Positions 35,290 to 44,815 of a DNA stretch of 64,000 nt are shown piece by piece. Numbering within the stretch: position 1 is the first letter of the stretch; each line of letters begins with the position of its first letter. Where the stretch lies: contig NZ_JFHE01000030.1 of assembly GCF_000698555.1 (NCBI RefSeq), positions 1-64,000 on the forward strand, read 5' to 3'. The translations under genes were made by a program, and so were the position numbers. A model generated the notes under the pieces. The model searched no databases. It saw only the letters and a program-made list of their open reading frames with translations, and was not told where the DNA came from. The stretch is from Caballeronia grimmiae. GTDB lineage: Bacteria; Pseudomonadota; Gammaproteobacteria; Burkholderiales; Burkholderiaceae.

Positions 35290-35510
35290 TTCCCGGCCGC
35301 TTCGCATCGCCCGGCGGTCGACATCGCCGGGCAAAGTTCAACACGGTGCGGGCGGGGAGTGTCTCCTTCCCCGCCGGCCGCCCTTCGCCCACGAATTTTT
35401 TCGAAAAGGCAACCGCCAACCGCAACTTCTGCACGATTTCCTCAGTCCTAGGATAATTCTGAATTGCCTTGCAGCAGAATTGATAGCCGCCTGGCGGCAG
35501 GAGTTGTCCC

Positions 35511-36605
35511 ATGGATCATTTGCAGTCGATGAGAGTGTTCGTCCGCGTGGCCGATCTCGGCAGTTTTGCCAGAGCCGCGAGCGCGATGGATATCTCGAAC
35601 GCGGTCGCGACGCGGCACGTCGCGGATCTCGAAGGCCGCCTCGGCACGCGCCTGCTCAATCGCACCACGCGCAGTCTGTCGCTCACGGAGTCGGGTCAGG
35701 TTTATCTCGAACGTGCGCGCCAGATTCTCGATGAACTCGAAGACGTCGAACAGATGGTCGTCGCGCGCAATCACGAGCCGCTCGGCTCGCTGCGTATCGT
35801 CGCGCCGGTCGTGTTCGGGCTGCACAATCTCGCGCCGGTATTGCAGACGTACGCGCAGCGCTATCCAAAAGTGATCCCCGATGTGACGCTCGTGGACCGC
35901 CAGGTCGATCTGGTGGAGGAAGGGTTCGATGTCGGCATCGTCATCGCGCGGCAAGTGAAGAGCGCGAGCGTCGTCACGCGGCGGCTGACGACCGGCTGCA
36001 TGACCGTCTGCGCAACGCCGGCGTATCTGGAGAAGCGCGGCACGCCGACGCGTCCCGAGCATCTGCTGGAACATCCGTGCCTTAGCCTGCCGTCCGAGTA
36101 TTGGGGCGACGAACGCGTGTTTACCGGCCCCGAGGGCGAAGTGCGCGTGCGGCCGTCGAACGTGATCATCGCGAACAATACGGAGATGCTGCGGCAGTTC
36201 GCGCTGCTGGGCATGGGCATCGCGATTCTGCCGAGCTATCTGATCGGCAACGATACGAAGCGCGGCCAGCTCGTGCGCCTGCTGAGCGACTATCAGTTGC
36301 CGCAGGTCGAAATCAACGTCGCATATCCGAGCCGGCGGCATTTGCCGGCGAAGGTGCGGACCTTCATCGATCACCTCGTCGAGCACTTCAGCCAGACGCC
36401 GAATCATCAGCTCGGCGAACAATGGATCCGCGACGGCATGGGCAAGCCCGTCGCGGCTGGCGCGCAGCCGCACTACGAATCCGCCGATGAACCGCAAGCG
36501 CCGCCGCCCGCGCCGCGCTCGCGTTCGATCGATGGTGAACTGGGGCCGAAGCTGTCGAAGCCGTCGCGAACGAGAGGGCGCGTGCCGGCGGCATCGCCGT
36601 TCTGA
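35511..36605 (+). CDS. LysR-family transcriptional regulator
   Basis: 364 aa with AGGAG ahead of the ATG. N-terminal winged HTH 'MRVFVRVADLGSFARAASAMDISNAVATRHVADLEGRLGTRLLNRTTRS' (partial key residues given) and a C-terminal periplasmic-binding-like sensor domain. The last 60 residues are a Pro/Arg-rich extension not usual in the family. It follows pckG on the same strand by about 220 bases; whether it controls pckG is not shown. Confidence 0.92.
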   Translation: MDHLQSMRVFVRVADLGSFARAASAMDISNAVATRHVADLEGRLGTRLLNRTTRSLSLTESGQVYLERARQILDELEDVEQMVVARNHEPLGSLRIVAPVVFGLHNLAPVLQTYAQRYPKVIPDVTLVDRQVDLVEEGFDVGIVIARQVKSASVVTRRLTTGCMTVCATPAYLEKRGTPTRPEHLLEHPCLSLPSEYWGDERVFTGPEGEVRVRPSNVIIANNTEMLRQFALLGMGIAILPSYLIGNDTKRGQLVRLLSDYQLPQVEINVAYPSRRHLPAKVRTFIDHLVEHFSQTPNHQLGEQWIRDGMGKPVAAGAQPHYESADEPQAPPPAPRSRSIDGELGPKLSKPSRTRGRVPAASPF

Positions 36606-36632
36606 GTTTTGCCGGAGTGGCAGCATGAGAAG

Positions 36633-36665
36633 GCCCGGGAGATTTCGTTTCCCGGGCTTTTTGCT
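36633..36665 (+). terminator. Terminator of the LysR gene
   Basis: Arms GCCCGGGA (36633-36640) and TCCCGGGC (36650-36657) followed by a T-run, 27 bases past the stop. Confidence 0.85.
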
Positions 36666-36694
36666 TTTTAGCGAGCGTCGCGCTCTGCTGACGT

Positions 36695-36722
36695 AAAAAA
36701 GCCCGCGAATCGCTTCGCGGGC
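36695..36722 (-). terminator. Terminator of topB
   Basis: Arms GCCCGCGAA / TTCGCGGGC with a four-base loop; on the minus strand the stem is followed by six T residues. About 40 bases past the topB stop. Confidence 0.85.
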
Positions 36723-36762
36723 CTGATGCTTCCTCATGTCGGCGTTAGTGCGCCGGAGCGAG

Positions 36763-39420
36763 TTATCCCGCCTTTCGCGCCGCAGTCTTCTTGACGGCGG
36801 CCTTCTTCGCTGGCGCTTTCTTCGCCGCGACGGTCTTCGTCGCGGCTTTGGCGCGCGTCGTTTTCGCGGCTACGGCGACGTCGCTATCGCCTTCGTCGGC
36901 GTTATCGGTCTGCGGCTCGGCAGCGGCGCCGCGCTTGGCCGCCGTTTTCGCGCCCGGCTTGGCTTCCTTCTTTTCGAATTCGAAGCCGATCTTGCCGTCC
37001 GGCTGTTTGACGAGGAACGCCTTGAAGTTGCGCCCGGTCCGTGACGACTTGAAGTTCGTCAGCAAGTCCGTGCGGCCGCCGTTCAGCAGCTTTTCCATCT
37101 GCTCGCGCCCGATTTCCTGTTGCAGGATGACCTTGCCCGAGCGGAAATCGCACGTCTTCGGATTCGCGACGGAGTTCTCGCAGACATAGCTCATGCCGTG
37201 CTCGAACACCCGCGACTGACATTTCGGACACGCGCCGACCGGCGTCTGCTCCGAGAAGTCGGGCGGTTCACCATCTTCGCCGCCGGTGTCCTGGCCGAAG
37301 TCGAATTCGAGCTTGAAGTTCTTGATTTCGTCGTCGAAGGAGAGCTTCAGGATGGCCGAGAACGGACGCCCCATCTTGCTGCGGAAGCCTGACAGCGGCC
37401 CAATGGTTTTTTCGCGCAGCAGTTCTTCCACTTCCGGAATTTCGAACTGACGTCCGCCCGGAATCTTCGAGATCGAGAACTCGCACTTCGTACACGCGAA
37501 CCGGCGATAGTTCTCCTTCACCTGCGCGCCGCAATTCGGGCACGGCGTTTCGAGCGTCGCGTAATCGCCGGGGATAGTGTCCGAGTCATACTCTTTCGCG
37601 CGCTTCACGATGGTCTGCGTCATGCGGGCGATTTCCTGCATGAACGCATCGCGATGCAGGTTGCCGCGCTCCATCTGCGACAGCTTGTGTTCCCACTGGC
37701 CGGTCAGTTCCGGCGCGGTCAGTTCCTCGACGCCCAGGCCGCGCAGCAGCGTCATCAACTGGAACGCCTTGGCCGTCGGGATCAGTTCGCGGCCCTCGCG
37801 GACCATGTATTTCTCGCCGAGCAACCCTTCGATGATCGCGGCGCGTGTCGCCGGCGTGCCGAGACCCTTCGCGGCCATCGCGTCGCGCAGTTCTTCGTCT
37901 TCGACGAGCTTGCCCGCACCTTCCATCGCCGACAGCAGCGACGCTTCGTTGTAGCGCGCGGGCGGCTTGGTCACGAGCGCCTGCGCGGCGACCTTGTCGA
38001 CGTCGACCTTTTCGCCCTTCTGTACCGGCACGAGGTTGCCGTCTTCGCCCGCAGCCTCGCGGCCATAGACCTGGAGCCAGCCCGGTTCGACCAGCACCTT
38101 GCCTTCGGTCTTGAAGTGATGCCCCGCGACTTCGGTGATGCGTGTCGTCACCAGATATTCCGCAGCCGGGAAGAACACCGACAGGAAGCGCTTGACGACG
38201 AGGTCATACAGCTTCTGCTCCGGCTCCGACAGCGCCTTCGGCGCCTGCAGCGTCGGGATGATGGCGAAGTGATCGCTGATCTTCGAATTGTCGAAGATGC
38301 GCTTGTTCGGCTTGACCCAGCCCTTGTCGAGCACCTGCTTGGCAAACGGCAGGTAGTTGTTGCTCTCCTTCAGCATGGTCAGCGTGTCCTTGACCGTGCC
38401 GAGATAGTCTTCCGGCAGCGCACGGGCATCGGTACGCGGGTAGGTCAGGACCTTGTGCTTTTCGTACAGAGCCTGCGCCAGGCCGAGCGTGTTCTTCGCC
38501 GAGAAGCCAAAGCGGCTGTTCGCTTCGCGCTGCAGGCTCGTCAGGTCGAAGAGCAGCGGCGACAGTTGCGTGGACGGCTTCGATTCCTCGGTGACGGTGC
38601 CGGACTTGCCGCGGCACGCCGCCACCACCGATTCCGCCGCCGCGAGACTCCAGAGGCGCGAGTCGCGCTGCTCCGGATCGTTCTCGACGCGCTTGAATTT
38701 CGGGTCGTACCAGCGGCCCTCGTAGATGCCCTTCGCGGCCACGAACTCGGCGCGCACTTCCCAATAGTCGCGCGGCACGAAGCGGCGAATCTTTTCTTCG
38801 CGTTCGACGACGATCGACAACGTTGGTGTCTGAACGCGGCCAACGGTCGTCAGGAAGAAACCGCCGCCCTTGCTGTTGAACGCGGTCATCGCGCGCGTGC
38901 CGTTGATGCCGACGAGCCAGTCCGCTTCCGAGCGGCAGCGGGCGGCGTCGGCGAGCGGCTGCATGTCGGCGTCGCTGCGCAGATGCGCGAAGCCTTCGCG
39001 GATGGCGGCGGGCGTCATCGACTGGAGCCAGAGCCGCTGAACGGGCTGCTTCGCCTTCGCGTGCTGTGCGATCAGGCGGAAAATCAGCTCGCCCTCACGC
39101 CCCGCGTCGCATGCGTTGATGAGCCGGTCGATGTCCTTGCGTTTCAGCAGCTTCGTCAGGACCTTCAGCCGCGATTCGCTTTTCGCAATCGGGTTCAGGT
39201 CGAAATGCGGCGGAATGACGGGCAGGTTCGCGAAGCTCCATTTACCGCGCTTGACGTCGTATTCCTCGGGCGCGGCGATTTCGAGCAGGTGGCCGACCGC
39301 GGACGAGAGAACGTACTCGTCGCTCTCGTAGTACTCGTCATGCTTCGTGAAGCCGCCCAGCGCGCGCGCGATGTCGTTCGCGACGGAGGGCTTCTCAGCG
39401 ATGATCAGGGCTTTGGACAT
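36763..39420 (-). CDS. topB: DNA topoisomerase III with a histone-H1-like tail
   Basis: 885 aa. Toprim domain ('KALIIAEKPSVANDIARALGG'), catalytic Tyr in 'KVLTYPRTDARALPEDYL', and two C-terminal zinc-ribbon-like segments ('CPNCGAQVKENYRRFACTKCEFSI' and 'ACPKCQSRVFEHGMSYVCEN'). The last 45 residues are Lys/Ala-rich (AKKAPAKKAAVKKTAARKAG), like bacterial histone H1 tails. Type IA enzyme that decatenates DNA and removes negative supercoils. Confidence 0.95.
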   Translation of the reverse strand: MSKALIIAEKPSVANDIARALGGFTKHDEYYESDEYVLSSAVGHLLEIAAPEEYDVKRGKWSFANLPVIPPHFDLNPIAKSESRLKVLTKLLKRKDIDRLINACDAGREGELIFRLIAQHAKAKQPVQRLWLQSMTPAAIREGFAHLRSDADMQPLADAARCRSEADWLVGINGTRAMTAFNSKGGGFFLTTVGRVQTPTLSIVVEREEKIRRFVPRDYWEVRAEFVAAKGIYEGRWYDPKFKRVENDPEQRDSRLWSLAAAESVVAACRGKSGTVTEESKPSTQLSPLLFDLTSLQREANSRFGFSAKNTLGLAQALYEKHKVLTYPRTDARALPEDYLGTVKDTLTMLKESNNYLPFAKQVLDKGWVKPNKRIFDNSKISDHFAIIPTLQAPKALSEPEQKLYDLVVKRFLSVFFPAAEYLVTTRITEVAGHHFKTEGKVLVEPGWLQVYGREAAGEDGNLVPVQKGEKVDVDKVAAQALVTKPPARYNEASLLSAMEGAGKLVEDEELRDAMAAKGLGTPATRAAIIEGLLGEKYMVREGRELIPTAKAFQLMTLLRGLGVEELTAPELTGQWEHKLSQMERGNLHRDAFMQEIARMTQTIVKRAKEYDSDTIPGDYATLETPCPNCGAQVKENYRRFACTKCEFSISKIPGGRQFEIPEVEELLREKTIGPLSGFRSKMGRPFSAILKLSFDDEIKNFKLEFDFGQDTGGEDGEPPDFSEQTPVGACPKCQSRVFEHGMSYVCENSVANPKTCDFRSGKVILQQEIGREQMEKLLNGGRTDLLTNFKSSRTGRNFKAFLVKQPDGKIGFEFEKKEAKPGAKTAAKRGAAAEPQTDNADEGDSDVAVAAKTTRAKAATKTVAAKKAPAKKAAVKKTAARKAG

Positions 39421-39579
39421 GACTCAATATGGTTGTGGTCTGGCAGCGGCCCCGTTTGGACCGCATAACGACCGCTTTATAGCACAGGCTTTGCGCGATG
39501 CGCGCCGCGGCTGCGATTAGGACGCGCGGCGAACCGGCGGTTTCCGACCGTTTCGACGCCCGTAATGCCCCAGTTTTGT

Positions 39580-39957
39580 CTACGCCGTAGCAAGCGCCGG
39601 GCGCAGCTTCGGTGCGCCTGCCATGTTGGGCAGCGCGGTCAGGTCGGTGAGCATCCGCTCGACGATCGACACCTGCGGCAGCACCGTGCCAAAGAAGCGC
39701 GTCGTGATCGAATCTTCGATCAGGATGGTCGGGAAATTCTCGACATCGAGGTCGTCGAAACGGTCCGCATGATTCTCGATATCGATCCACGCGAAGCAGA
39801 TGTCCGGATGCGCGGCGGCGAGCCTGTCGAATCCTTCGCGATACTCCCGGCACGTTCCGCACCACTCCGCGCACAGGCATGCCACGAACAGCGTGCCGGG
39901 CTCGGCGACGCGCTCGGCGATCTGATCGGCATCGGTGTCGAGATTGAGCGCGGACAT
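39580..39957 (-). CDS. Thioredoxin-family protein
   Basis: 125 aa with the redox motif WCGTC in 'VACLCAEWCGTCREYREGF' and the cis-Pro loop 'VENFPTILIEDS'. No signal peptide, so cytosolic. The CGTC motif differs from the CGPC of housekeeping thioredoxin. It lies between dprA and topB on the same strand. Confidence 0.9.
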   Translation of the reverse strand: MSALNLDTDADQIAERVAEPGTLFVACLCAEWCGTCREYREGFDRLAAAHPDICFAWIDIENHADRFDDLDVENFPTILIEDSITTRFFGTVLPQVSIVERMLTDLTALPNMAGAPKLRPALATA

Positions 39958-40028
39958 GGCGTTTGCGAAATCCTTCTTGGGGCAGGGCGTGACGGGCTAA
40001 TTTCCCGCGAATGTAGCACGAGGCGACT

Positions 40029-41258
40029 TCACGAGCGTTCGAGCGCGGCGTAGCGGCCGCCAGGCAGCGCGGTCGCGACGCCCGCCAGTTCGAGCTGCAG
40101 CAGCGCCGCCTGAATCGCGGCCCCGTGCAGATCGGTCCGCGCAGCGAGAATTTCAAGCGTCGCGGGCGCGTGACCGAGCGCGGCGAGCACGCGTTCGGCG
40201 TCGGCGGACGGTTGAGCCTCGGGCAGCCGCGCCGACGCCCACGACGCGCTGGCCGGCCCGGGCTGCGTGCCCCCCGTGCGATTGCTTCCGCGTCTGCGCG
40301 CTGTCGGGAAGCCGAATTCTTCGAGCACGTCTTCGGGTATCTCGACGAGCTTCGCCCCTTGCTTGATGAGGCGATGGCATCCCTGCGACAGCGGCGCGTG
40401 AATCGACCCCGGAATCGCAAAAACGTCCCGCCCCATTTCGTTGGCCAGCCGCGCGGTGATCAGCGATCCCGAGCGCATCGCCGCTTCCACGATCAGCACG
40501 CCGCCCGACAACCCCGCGATCAGCCGGTTGCGCTGCGGAAAGTTCGCCGACCGCGCGGGCGTGCCGAGCGGCCATTCCGACACGATCGCGCCGTCGCGGG
40601 CGATCTCATGCGCGAGCGTATGGTTCTGCGCCGGATAGACGAGATCCGCGCCCGTCCCGATGACGGCGATCGTTCCCCCGCGACCGTCGAGCGCCCCGCG
40701 ATGCGCGGCGGCGTCGATGCCAAGCGCCATCCCCGAAACGACCGCCAGCCCCGCGTCCGACAGCGACCGCGCAAAGCGGCGCGCGTCCTCCGCGCCTTGC
40801 GGCGAAGCGTGCCGGCTGCCGACGATCGCCACGGCGCGCGCCTGGAGCACGTCGAGCCGGCCTATCGCGTAGAGCAGCGGCGGCGGATCGGGCATCGTCA
40901 GCAGGGCTTGCGGATAGTCCGTGTCGGCGAGCGTGAGTATCCGGTTGCCGGGCTCGGACGCCCATTCGCGCACCCGTTCAATATAGTCATCGAAAGAGAC
41001 GCCTTCGATATCGCCGGGCGGCGCGACGACGGCTTTCGCCGCGTTTTCGTCAGCGACCTGTGCGATCGAGGCGAAACTTTCCGACAGCACTTCCAGCGGT
41101 CCGCCGAACGCGCCGAGCAGCGTGCGCAACGCCAGCGGACGCAGGCCCCTCGCATGCGCGAGGCGCAACCACGCGCGCAGTTCTTCGCCATCGGCATCGG
41201 ACGGCGGCGCGGCGGTTTCGGGAGTTGCGGTATCGGTCGGCAGGGTGGCGGTCGTCAT
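40029..41258 (-). CDS. dprA: DNA processing protein DprA
   Basis: 409 aa from MTTATLP. N-terminal SAM-like region, Rossmann core ('AVAIVGSRHASPQGAEDARRFARSL', 'GMALGIDAAAHRGALDGRGGTIAVIGTGADLVYPAQN', 'SEWPLGTPARSANFPQRNRLIAGLSGGVLIVEAA'), and a C-terminal winged helix (VLAALGHAPATLEILAARTDL). DprA loads RecA onto incoming ssDNA in transformation. The start is uncertain because an in-frame ATG at 41282 is also possible. Divergent from def, as in many proteobacteria. Confidence 0.93.
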   Translation of the reverse strand: MTTATLPTDTATPETAAPPSDADGEELRAWLRLAHARGLRPLALRTLLGAFGGPLEVLSESFASIAQVADENAAKAVVAPPGDIEGVSFDDYIERVREWASEPGNRILTLADTDYPQALLTMPDPPPLLYAIGRLDVLQARAVAIVGSRHASPQGAEDARRFARSLSDAGLAVVSGMALGIDAAAHRGALDGRGGTIAVIGTGADLVYPAQNHTLAHEIARDGAIVSEWPLGTPARSANFPQRNRLIAGLSGGVLIVEAAMRSGSLITARLANEMGRDVFAIPGSIHAPLSQGCHRLIKQGAKLVEIPEDVLEEFGFPTARRRGSNRTGGTQPGPASASWASARLPEAQPSADAERVLAALGHAPATLEILAARTDLHGAAIQAALLQLELAGVATALPGGRYAALERS

Positions 41259-41458
41259 GTTAAGATTTTTGATCCCGTACATATTAAGAATCGTCGCCCG
41301 GCCGCGCTTGCAGTCCGTAGCGACGCTGTCTGGCCGCTTGCCGGCGGCGTTGAATCCCGTGGATTCACCCGCATATCTTCGGCATGCCGCCACCCATCCG
41401 CAACCTGGCCGAATGGCCGACTTCACACGCGTCGCGGCGCGCGTAGACAATCCGAATC

Positions 41459-41962
41459 ATGGCTCTGCTCAACATACTCAACTACCCGGACAAGCGGCTG
41501 AACAAGGTGGCGAAGCCTGTCGCCGTGGTGGACGACCGCATTCGAAAGCTCGTCGCGGACATGGCCGAGACCATGTATGCCGCGCCCGGCGTCGGCCTCG
41601 CGGCGACGCAAGTGGACGTGCACGAGCGCGTGATCGTCATCGACGTGTCGGACACGCACGACCAGCTGATGGTGTTCATCAACCCGGAAATCGTCTGGGC
41701 GAGTGAAGTCAAGAAAGAGTGGGAAGAGGGCTGCCTGTCGGTCCCGGGCATCTACGATTTCGTCGAGCGTCCCGACAAGGTTCGCGTCAAGGCGCTGAAC
41801 GAAAAGGGCGAGACCTTCGAACTGGATTGCGATGATCTGCTCGCGGTCTGCATCCAGCACGAGATGGATCATCTGGCGGGGCACGTGTTCGTCGAATATC
41901 TGTCGTCGCTCAAGCAGACGCGCATTCGCGGCAAGATGAAGAAGCTGGAAAAGGCGCTCTGA
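41459..41962 (+). CDS. def: Peptide deformylase
   Basis: 167 aa. All three family motifs: 'GVGLAATQ' (44-51), 'EEGCLSVPG' with metal ligand Cys92, and 'QHEMDH' with His134, Glu135 and His138. Removes the N-formyl group from nascent proteins. Followed 52 bases later by fmt, the usual pairing. Confidence 0.97.
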   Translation: MALLNILNYPDKRLNKVAKPVAVVDDRIRKLVADMAETMYAAPGVGLAATQVDVHERVIVIDVSDTHDQLMVFINPEIVWASEVKKEWEEGCLSVPGIYDFVERPDKVRVKALNEKGETFELDCDDLLAVCIQHEMDHLAGHVFVEYLSSLKQTRIRGKMKKLEKAL

Positions 41963-42014
41963 GGCGCACCGGAATCACGTTTTTTGCAGGCACGCCTGAA
42001 GGTAGCTTTCATCG

Positions 42015-43007
42015 ATGACTCAATCGCTGCGCGTCGTTTTCGCCGGCACGCCTGAATTCGCCGCCGCCGCGCTCGCCGCCATTCATGCGGCCGGCTTTCA
42101 GGTTCCGCTCGTCCTGACCCAGCCGGACCGGCCCGCCGGACGCGGCATGAAGCTGACCGCGAGCCCGGTCAAACGCTTCGCGCTCGAACACGGATTGGCC
42201 GTTGCGCAGCCGACATCGCTGCGGCGCGCGGGCAAGTATCCGCAGGAAGCGGCCGACGCCATCGACCTGCTTCGCGCCACGCCGCACGATGTCATGGTCG
42301 TGGCCGCTTACGGGCTGATTCTTCCGCAGGAAGTGCTCGACATTCCGCCGCGCGGCGCGATCAACATTCACGCATCGTTGCTGCCGCGCTGGCGCGGAGC
42401 CGCGCCGATTCACCGCGCAATCGAAGCTGGCGACACCGAAACCGGCATAACGCTGATGCAGATGGACGCCGGCCTCGACACCGGCGCGATGATCCGCGAA
42501 GCGCGCACCAACATCGATCCCGACGACACCACCGCCACGCTGCACGACAGGCTCGCGGAAATGGGCGCGAATCTGATCGTCGCGGCATTGCGCGACCTCG
42601 AACGCGACGGCTCGCTTCCGTCGATACCCCAGCCCGACGACGGCACGACGTATGCCGAAAAGATCGCCAAGCACGAAGCGGCGCTCGACTGGCGACGGCC
42701 AGCGGAGGCGCTCGTCCGGCAAGTGCGGGCCTTCGATCCGTTCCCGGGTGCGGTCGGAACGCTCGGCGATGCCGCCATCAAGATCTGGGCGGCCCAGCCG
42801 TTGAGCGGCGTGACGGGCGAGCCGGGCGTGATCGTGGACGTATCGCCGGAAGGGGTCGTCGTCGCGTGCGGCGACGGCGCGCTCAGGCTCACGCAGTTGC
42901 AGAAGCCGGGCGGCAAGCGTCTGCCGGTGCGCGAATTCCTCGCCGGCGCGCCTTTGTCGAAAGGACAGCGGTTCACCGTTCACGGCGACAAGCGCGGCTT
43001 AGAATAA
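42015..43007 (+). CDS. fmt: Methionyl-tRNA formyltransferase
   Basis: 330 aa. 'RVVFAGTPEFAAAALAAI' opens the formyltransferase fold; the catalytic Asn-His-Asp triad lies in 'INIHASLLPRWRGAAPIHRAI' and 'ITLMQMDAGLDTG'. A C-terminal tRNA-binding barrel follows. It formylates initiator Met-tRNA using 10-formyl-THF, the step paired with def. Confidence 0.97.
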   Translation: MTQSLRVVFAGTPEFAAAALAAIHAAGFQVPLVLTQPDRPAGRGMKLTASPVKRFALEHGLAVAQPTSLRRAGKYPQEAADAIDLLRATPHDVMVVAAYGLILPQEVLDIPPRGAINIHASLLPRWRGAAPIHRAIEAGDTETGITLMQMDAGLDTGAMIREARTNIDPDDTTATLHDRLAEMGANLIVAALRDLERDGSLPSIPQPDDGTTYAEKIAKHEAALDWRRPAEALVRQVRAFDPFPGAVGTLGDAAIKIWAAQPLSGVTGEPGVIVDVSPEGVVVACGDGALRLTQLQKPGGKRLPVREFLAGAPLSKGQRFTVHGDKRGLE

Positions 43008-43041
43008 AGAGATCGGTCACAAGCCCGTCTGGAGGCTTCTC

Positions 43042-43689
43042 ATGCTTGGCATCACCGGTTTCGCCTTCTTTCTCGTCGCCGTCTTCCTGCTCAACGTCAC
43101 GCCGGGACCAGATACCGCTTACATCGTCGGGCGCAGTGTCGCGCAAGGCCGGGGCGCGGGCATCGTCTCCGCGCTCGGCATCTCGGCGGGCTGCATCGTG
43201 CATACGCTCGCTTGCGCGTTCGGGCTGACGGCGATTCTCGCGGCATCCGCGACGGCGTTCACCGTCGTCAAGATCGCGGGCGCGATTTACCTGATCTATC
43301 TGGGCGTGCGGCTCATCTTCGCGAAGCACGAGGACACGAGCGACGCCTCGAATGCCCAGGCAAGCGCGAAGTCCGCGCCCAAGTCGCTTCGGCAACTCTT
43401 CACGCAGGGCTTCGTCACCAACGTGCTGAATCCGAAGGTGGTGCTGTTCTTCGTCTCCTTCTTCCCGCAGTTCGTCGCCGCCGACAGCCAGCACAAGACG
43501 CTCGCGTTTCTCACGCTCGGCCTCGTGTTCATCGCGATGAGCACGGTCTGGAACAGCTTCGTCGCGTGGATCGCGGGCAGCGTCACCGAGCGGTTCTCCG
43601 GTAAGCCGGGCGTCAAGCGGTGGCTGGATCGCGGCGTCGGCGGTGCGTTCGTCGGCCTCGGCATCAAGCTGGCGACATCGCACAGATAG
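43042..43689 (+). CDS. LysE/RhtB family amino acid exporter
   Basis: 215 aa with about six membrane segments. The N-terminal 'FFLVAVFLLNVTPGPDTAYIVGRSVAQGRGAGIVSALGI' is the RhtB signature (NPGPN/TPGPD region). Likely exports homoserine, threonine or a related amino acid. It follows fmt by 34 bases and may share the transcript. Confidence 0.92.
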   Translation: MLGITGFAFFLVAVFLLNVTPGPDTAYIVGRSVAQGRGAGIVSALGISAGCIVHTLACAFGLTAILAASATAFTVVKIAGAIYLIYLGVRLIFAKHEDTSDASNAQASAKSAPKSLRQLFTQGFVTNVLNPKVVLFFVSFFPQFVAADSQHKTLAFLTLGLVFIAMSTVWNSFVAWIAGSVTERFSGKPGVKRWLDRGVGGAFVGLGIKLATSHR

Positions 43690-43738
43690 TTGAATTATTC
43701 GTGCATGACCCTATCTAACATTTTGCTTACAATGGCTA

Positions 43739-43758
43739 GCCCGGTCGACTAACCGGGC
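43739..43758 (+). terminator. Hairpin between the LysE-type gene and htpX
   Basis: Arms GCCCGGT / ACCGGGC with a six-base loop, no T-run after it. It may be a weak terminator or a 5' leader hairpin of htpX. Confidence 0.35.
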
Positions 43759-43804
43759 CCACCGCGCAAATTGCGCATCGTATTAGGGAGAAGGAGCTCC
43801 GCAT

Positions 43805-44659
43805 ATGTTCAACTGGGTCAAAACCGCGATGCTGATGGCAGCGATCACGGCCCTTTTCGTCGTGATCGGCGGCATGATCGGCGGATCGAAGGGCATGATG
43901 ATCGCGCTGCTGATCGCGCTCGGCATGAATTTTTTCTCGTACTGGTTCTCGGACAAGATGGTTCTGCGCATGTACAACGCGCAGGAAGTCGACGAAACCA
44001 CTGCGCCGCAGTTTTATCGCATGGTGCGCGAGCTCGCCACGCGCGCTCAATTGCCGATGCCACGCGTCTATCTGATCAACGAAGACGCGCCGAACGCGTT
44101 CGCCACGGGGCGTAATCCCGAGCACGCGGCGGTGGCGGCGACCACCGGCATTCTGCGCGTGCTGTCCGAGCGCGAACTGCGCGGCGTGATGGCGCACGAA
44201 CTGGCGCACGTGAAGCATCGCGACATTCTCATCTCGACGATCTCGGCGACGATGGCCGGCGCAATCTCCGCGCTTGCCAACTTCGCGATGTTCTTCGGCG
44301 GACGCGATGAAGAAGGCCGTCCTTCGAACCCGATCGCGAGCATCGCGGTGGCGATTCTCGCGCCGATCGCCGGTGCGTTGATCCAGATGGCGATTTCCCG
44401 CGCCCGCGAATTCGAAGCGGACCGCGGCGGCGCGCAGATTTCGGGCGATCCGCAGGCGCTCGCGAGCGCGCTGGAAAAGATCCACGCGTATGCGTCGGGG
44501 GTGCCGTTCCCGGCAGCCGAAGCGCACCCGGCCACGGCGCAGATGATGATCATGAATCCGCTGTCGGGCGGGAGCATCGCGAACTGGTTCTCGACGCACC
44601 CGGCGACCGAGGAGCGTGTCGCGCGGTTGATGGAGATGGCGCGCACCGGCCGGATGTAA
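43805..44659 (+). CDS. htpX: Membrane zinc metalloprotease HtpX
   Basis: 284 aa. Two N-terminal membrane helices (residues about 7-25 and 31-47), zinc motif 'MAHELAHVKHRD' (His131, His135), then helices around 'AGAISALANFAMFF' and 'ILAPIAGALIQMAISRAREFEADRGGA' with the third ligand Glu. Works with FtsH in membrane-protein quality control. AAGGAG ahead of the ATG. Confidence 0.96.
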   Translation: MFNWVKTAMLMAAITALFVVIGGMIGGSKGMMIALLIALGMNFFSYWFSDKMVLRMYNAQEVDETTAPQFYRMVRELATRAQLPMPRVYLINEDAPNAFATGRNPEHAAVAATTGILRVLSERELRGVMAHELAHVKHRDILISTISATMAGAISALANFAMFFGGRDEEGRPSNPIASIAVAILAPIAGALIQMAISRAREFEADRGGAQISGDPQALASALEKIHAYASGVPFPAAEAHPATAQMMIMNPLSGGSIANWFSTHPATEERVARLMEMARTGRM

Positions 44660-44682
44660 TCCACCGAGCGGCGGTTCGAAAG

Positions 44683-44713
44683 GCCGTCCCGAGTGATCGG
44701 GGCGGCTTTTTTT
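44683..44713 (+). terminator. Terminator of htpX
   Basis: Arms GCCGTCCCGA / TCGGGGCGGC (one G-U) with a four-base loop followed by seven T residues. Confidence 0.88.
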
Positions 44714-44815
44714 GTCTGGCGTCCATCCGTGATGCCCGTCCCCGTTGCCCGCACGACCGGAGCCCGTTTCCTCGCACGTTACAATCCTCGTTTGCGCAAG
44801 CCTAACCCACCCTAC

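Noticed and set aside
36763..36900. TopB tail read as a separate histone-like gene
   Set aside because: It is in frame with topB, with no internal start or ribosome site.
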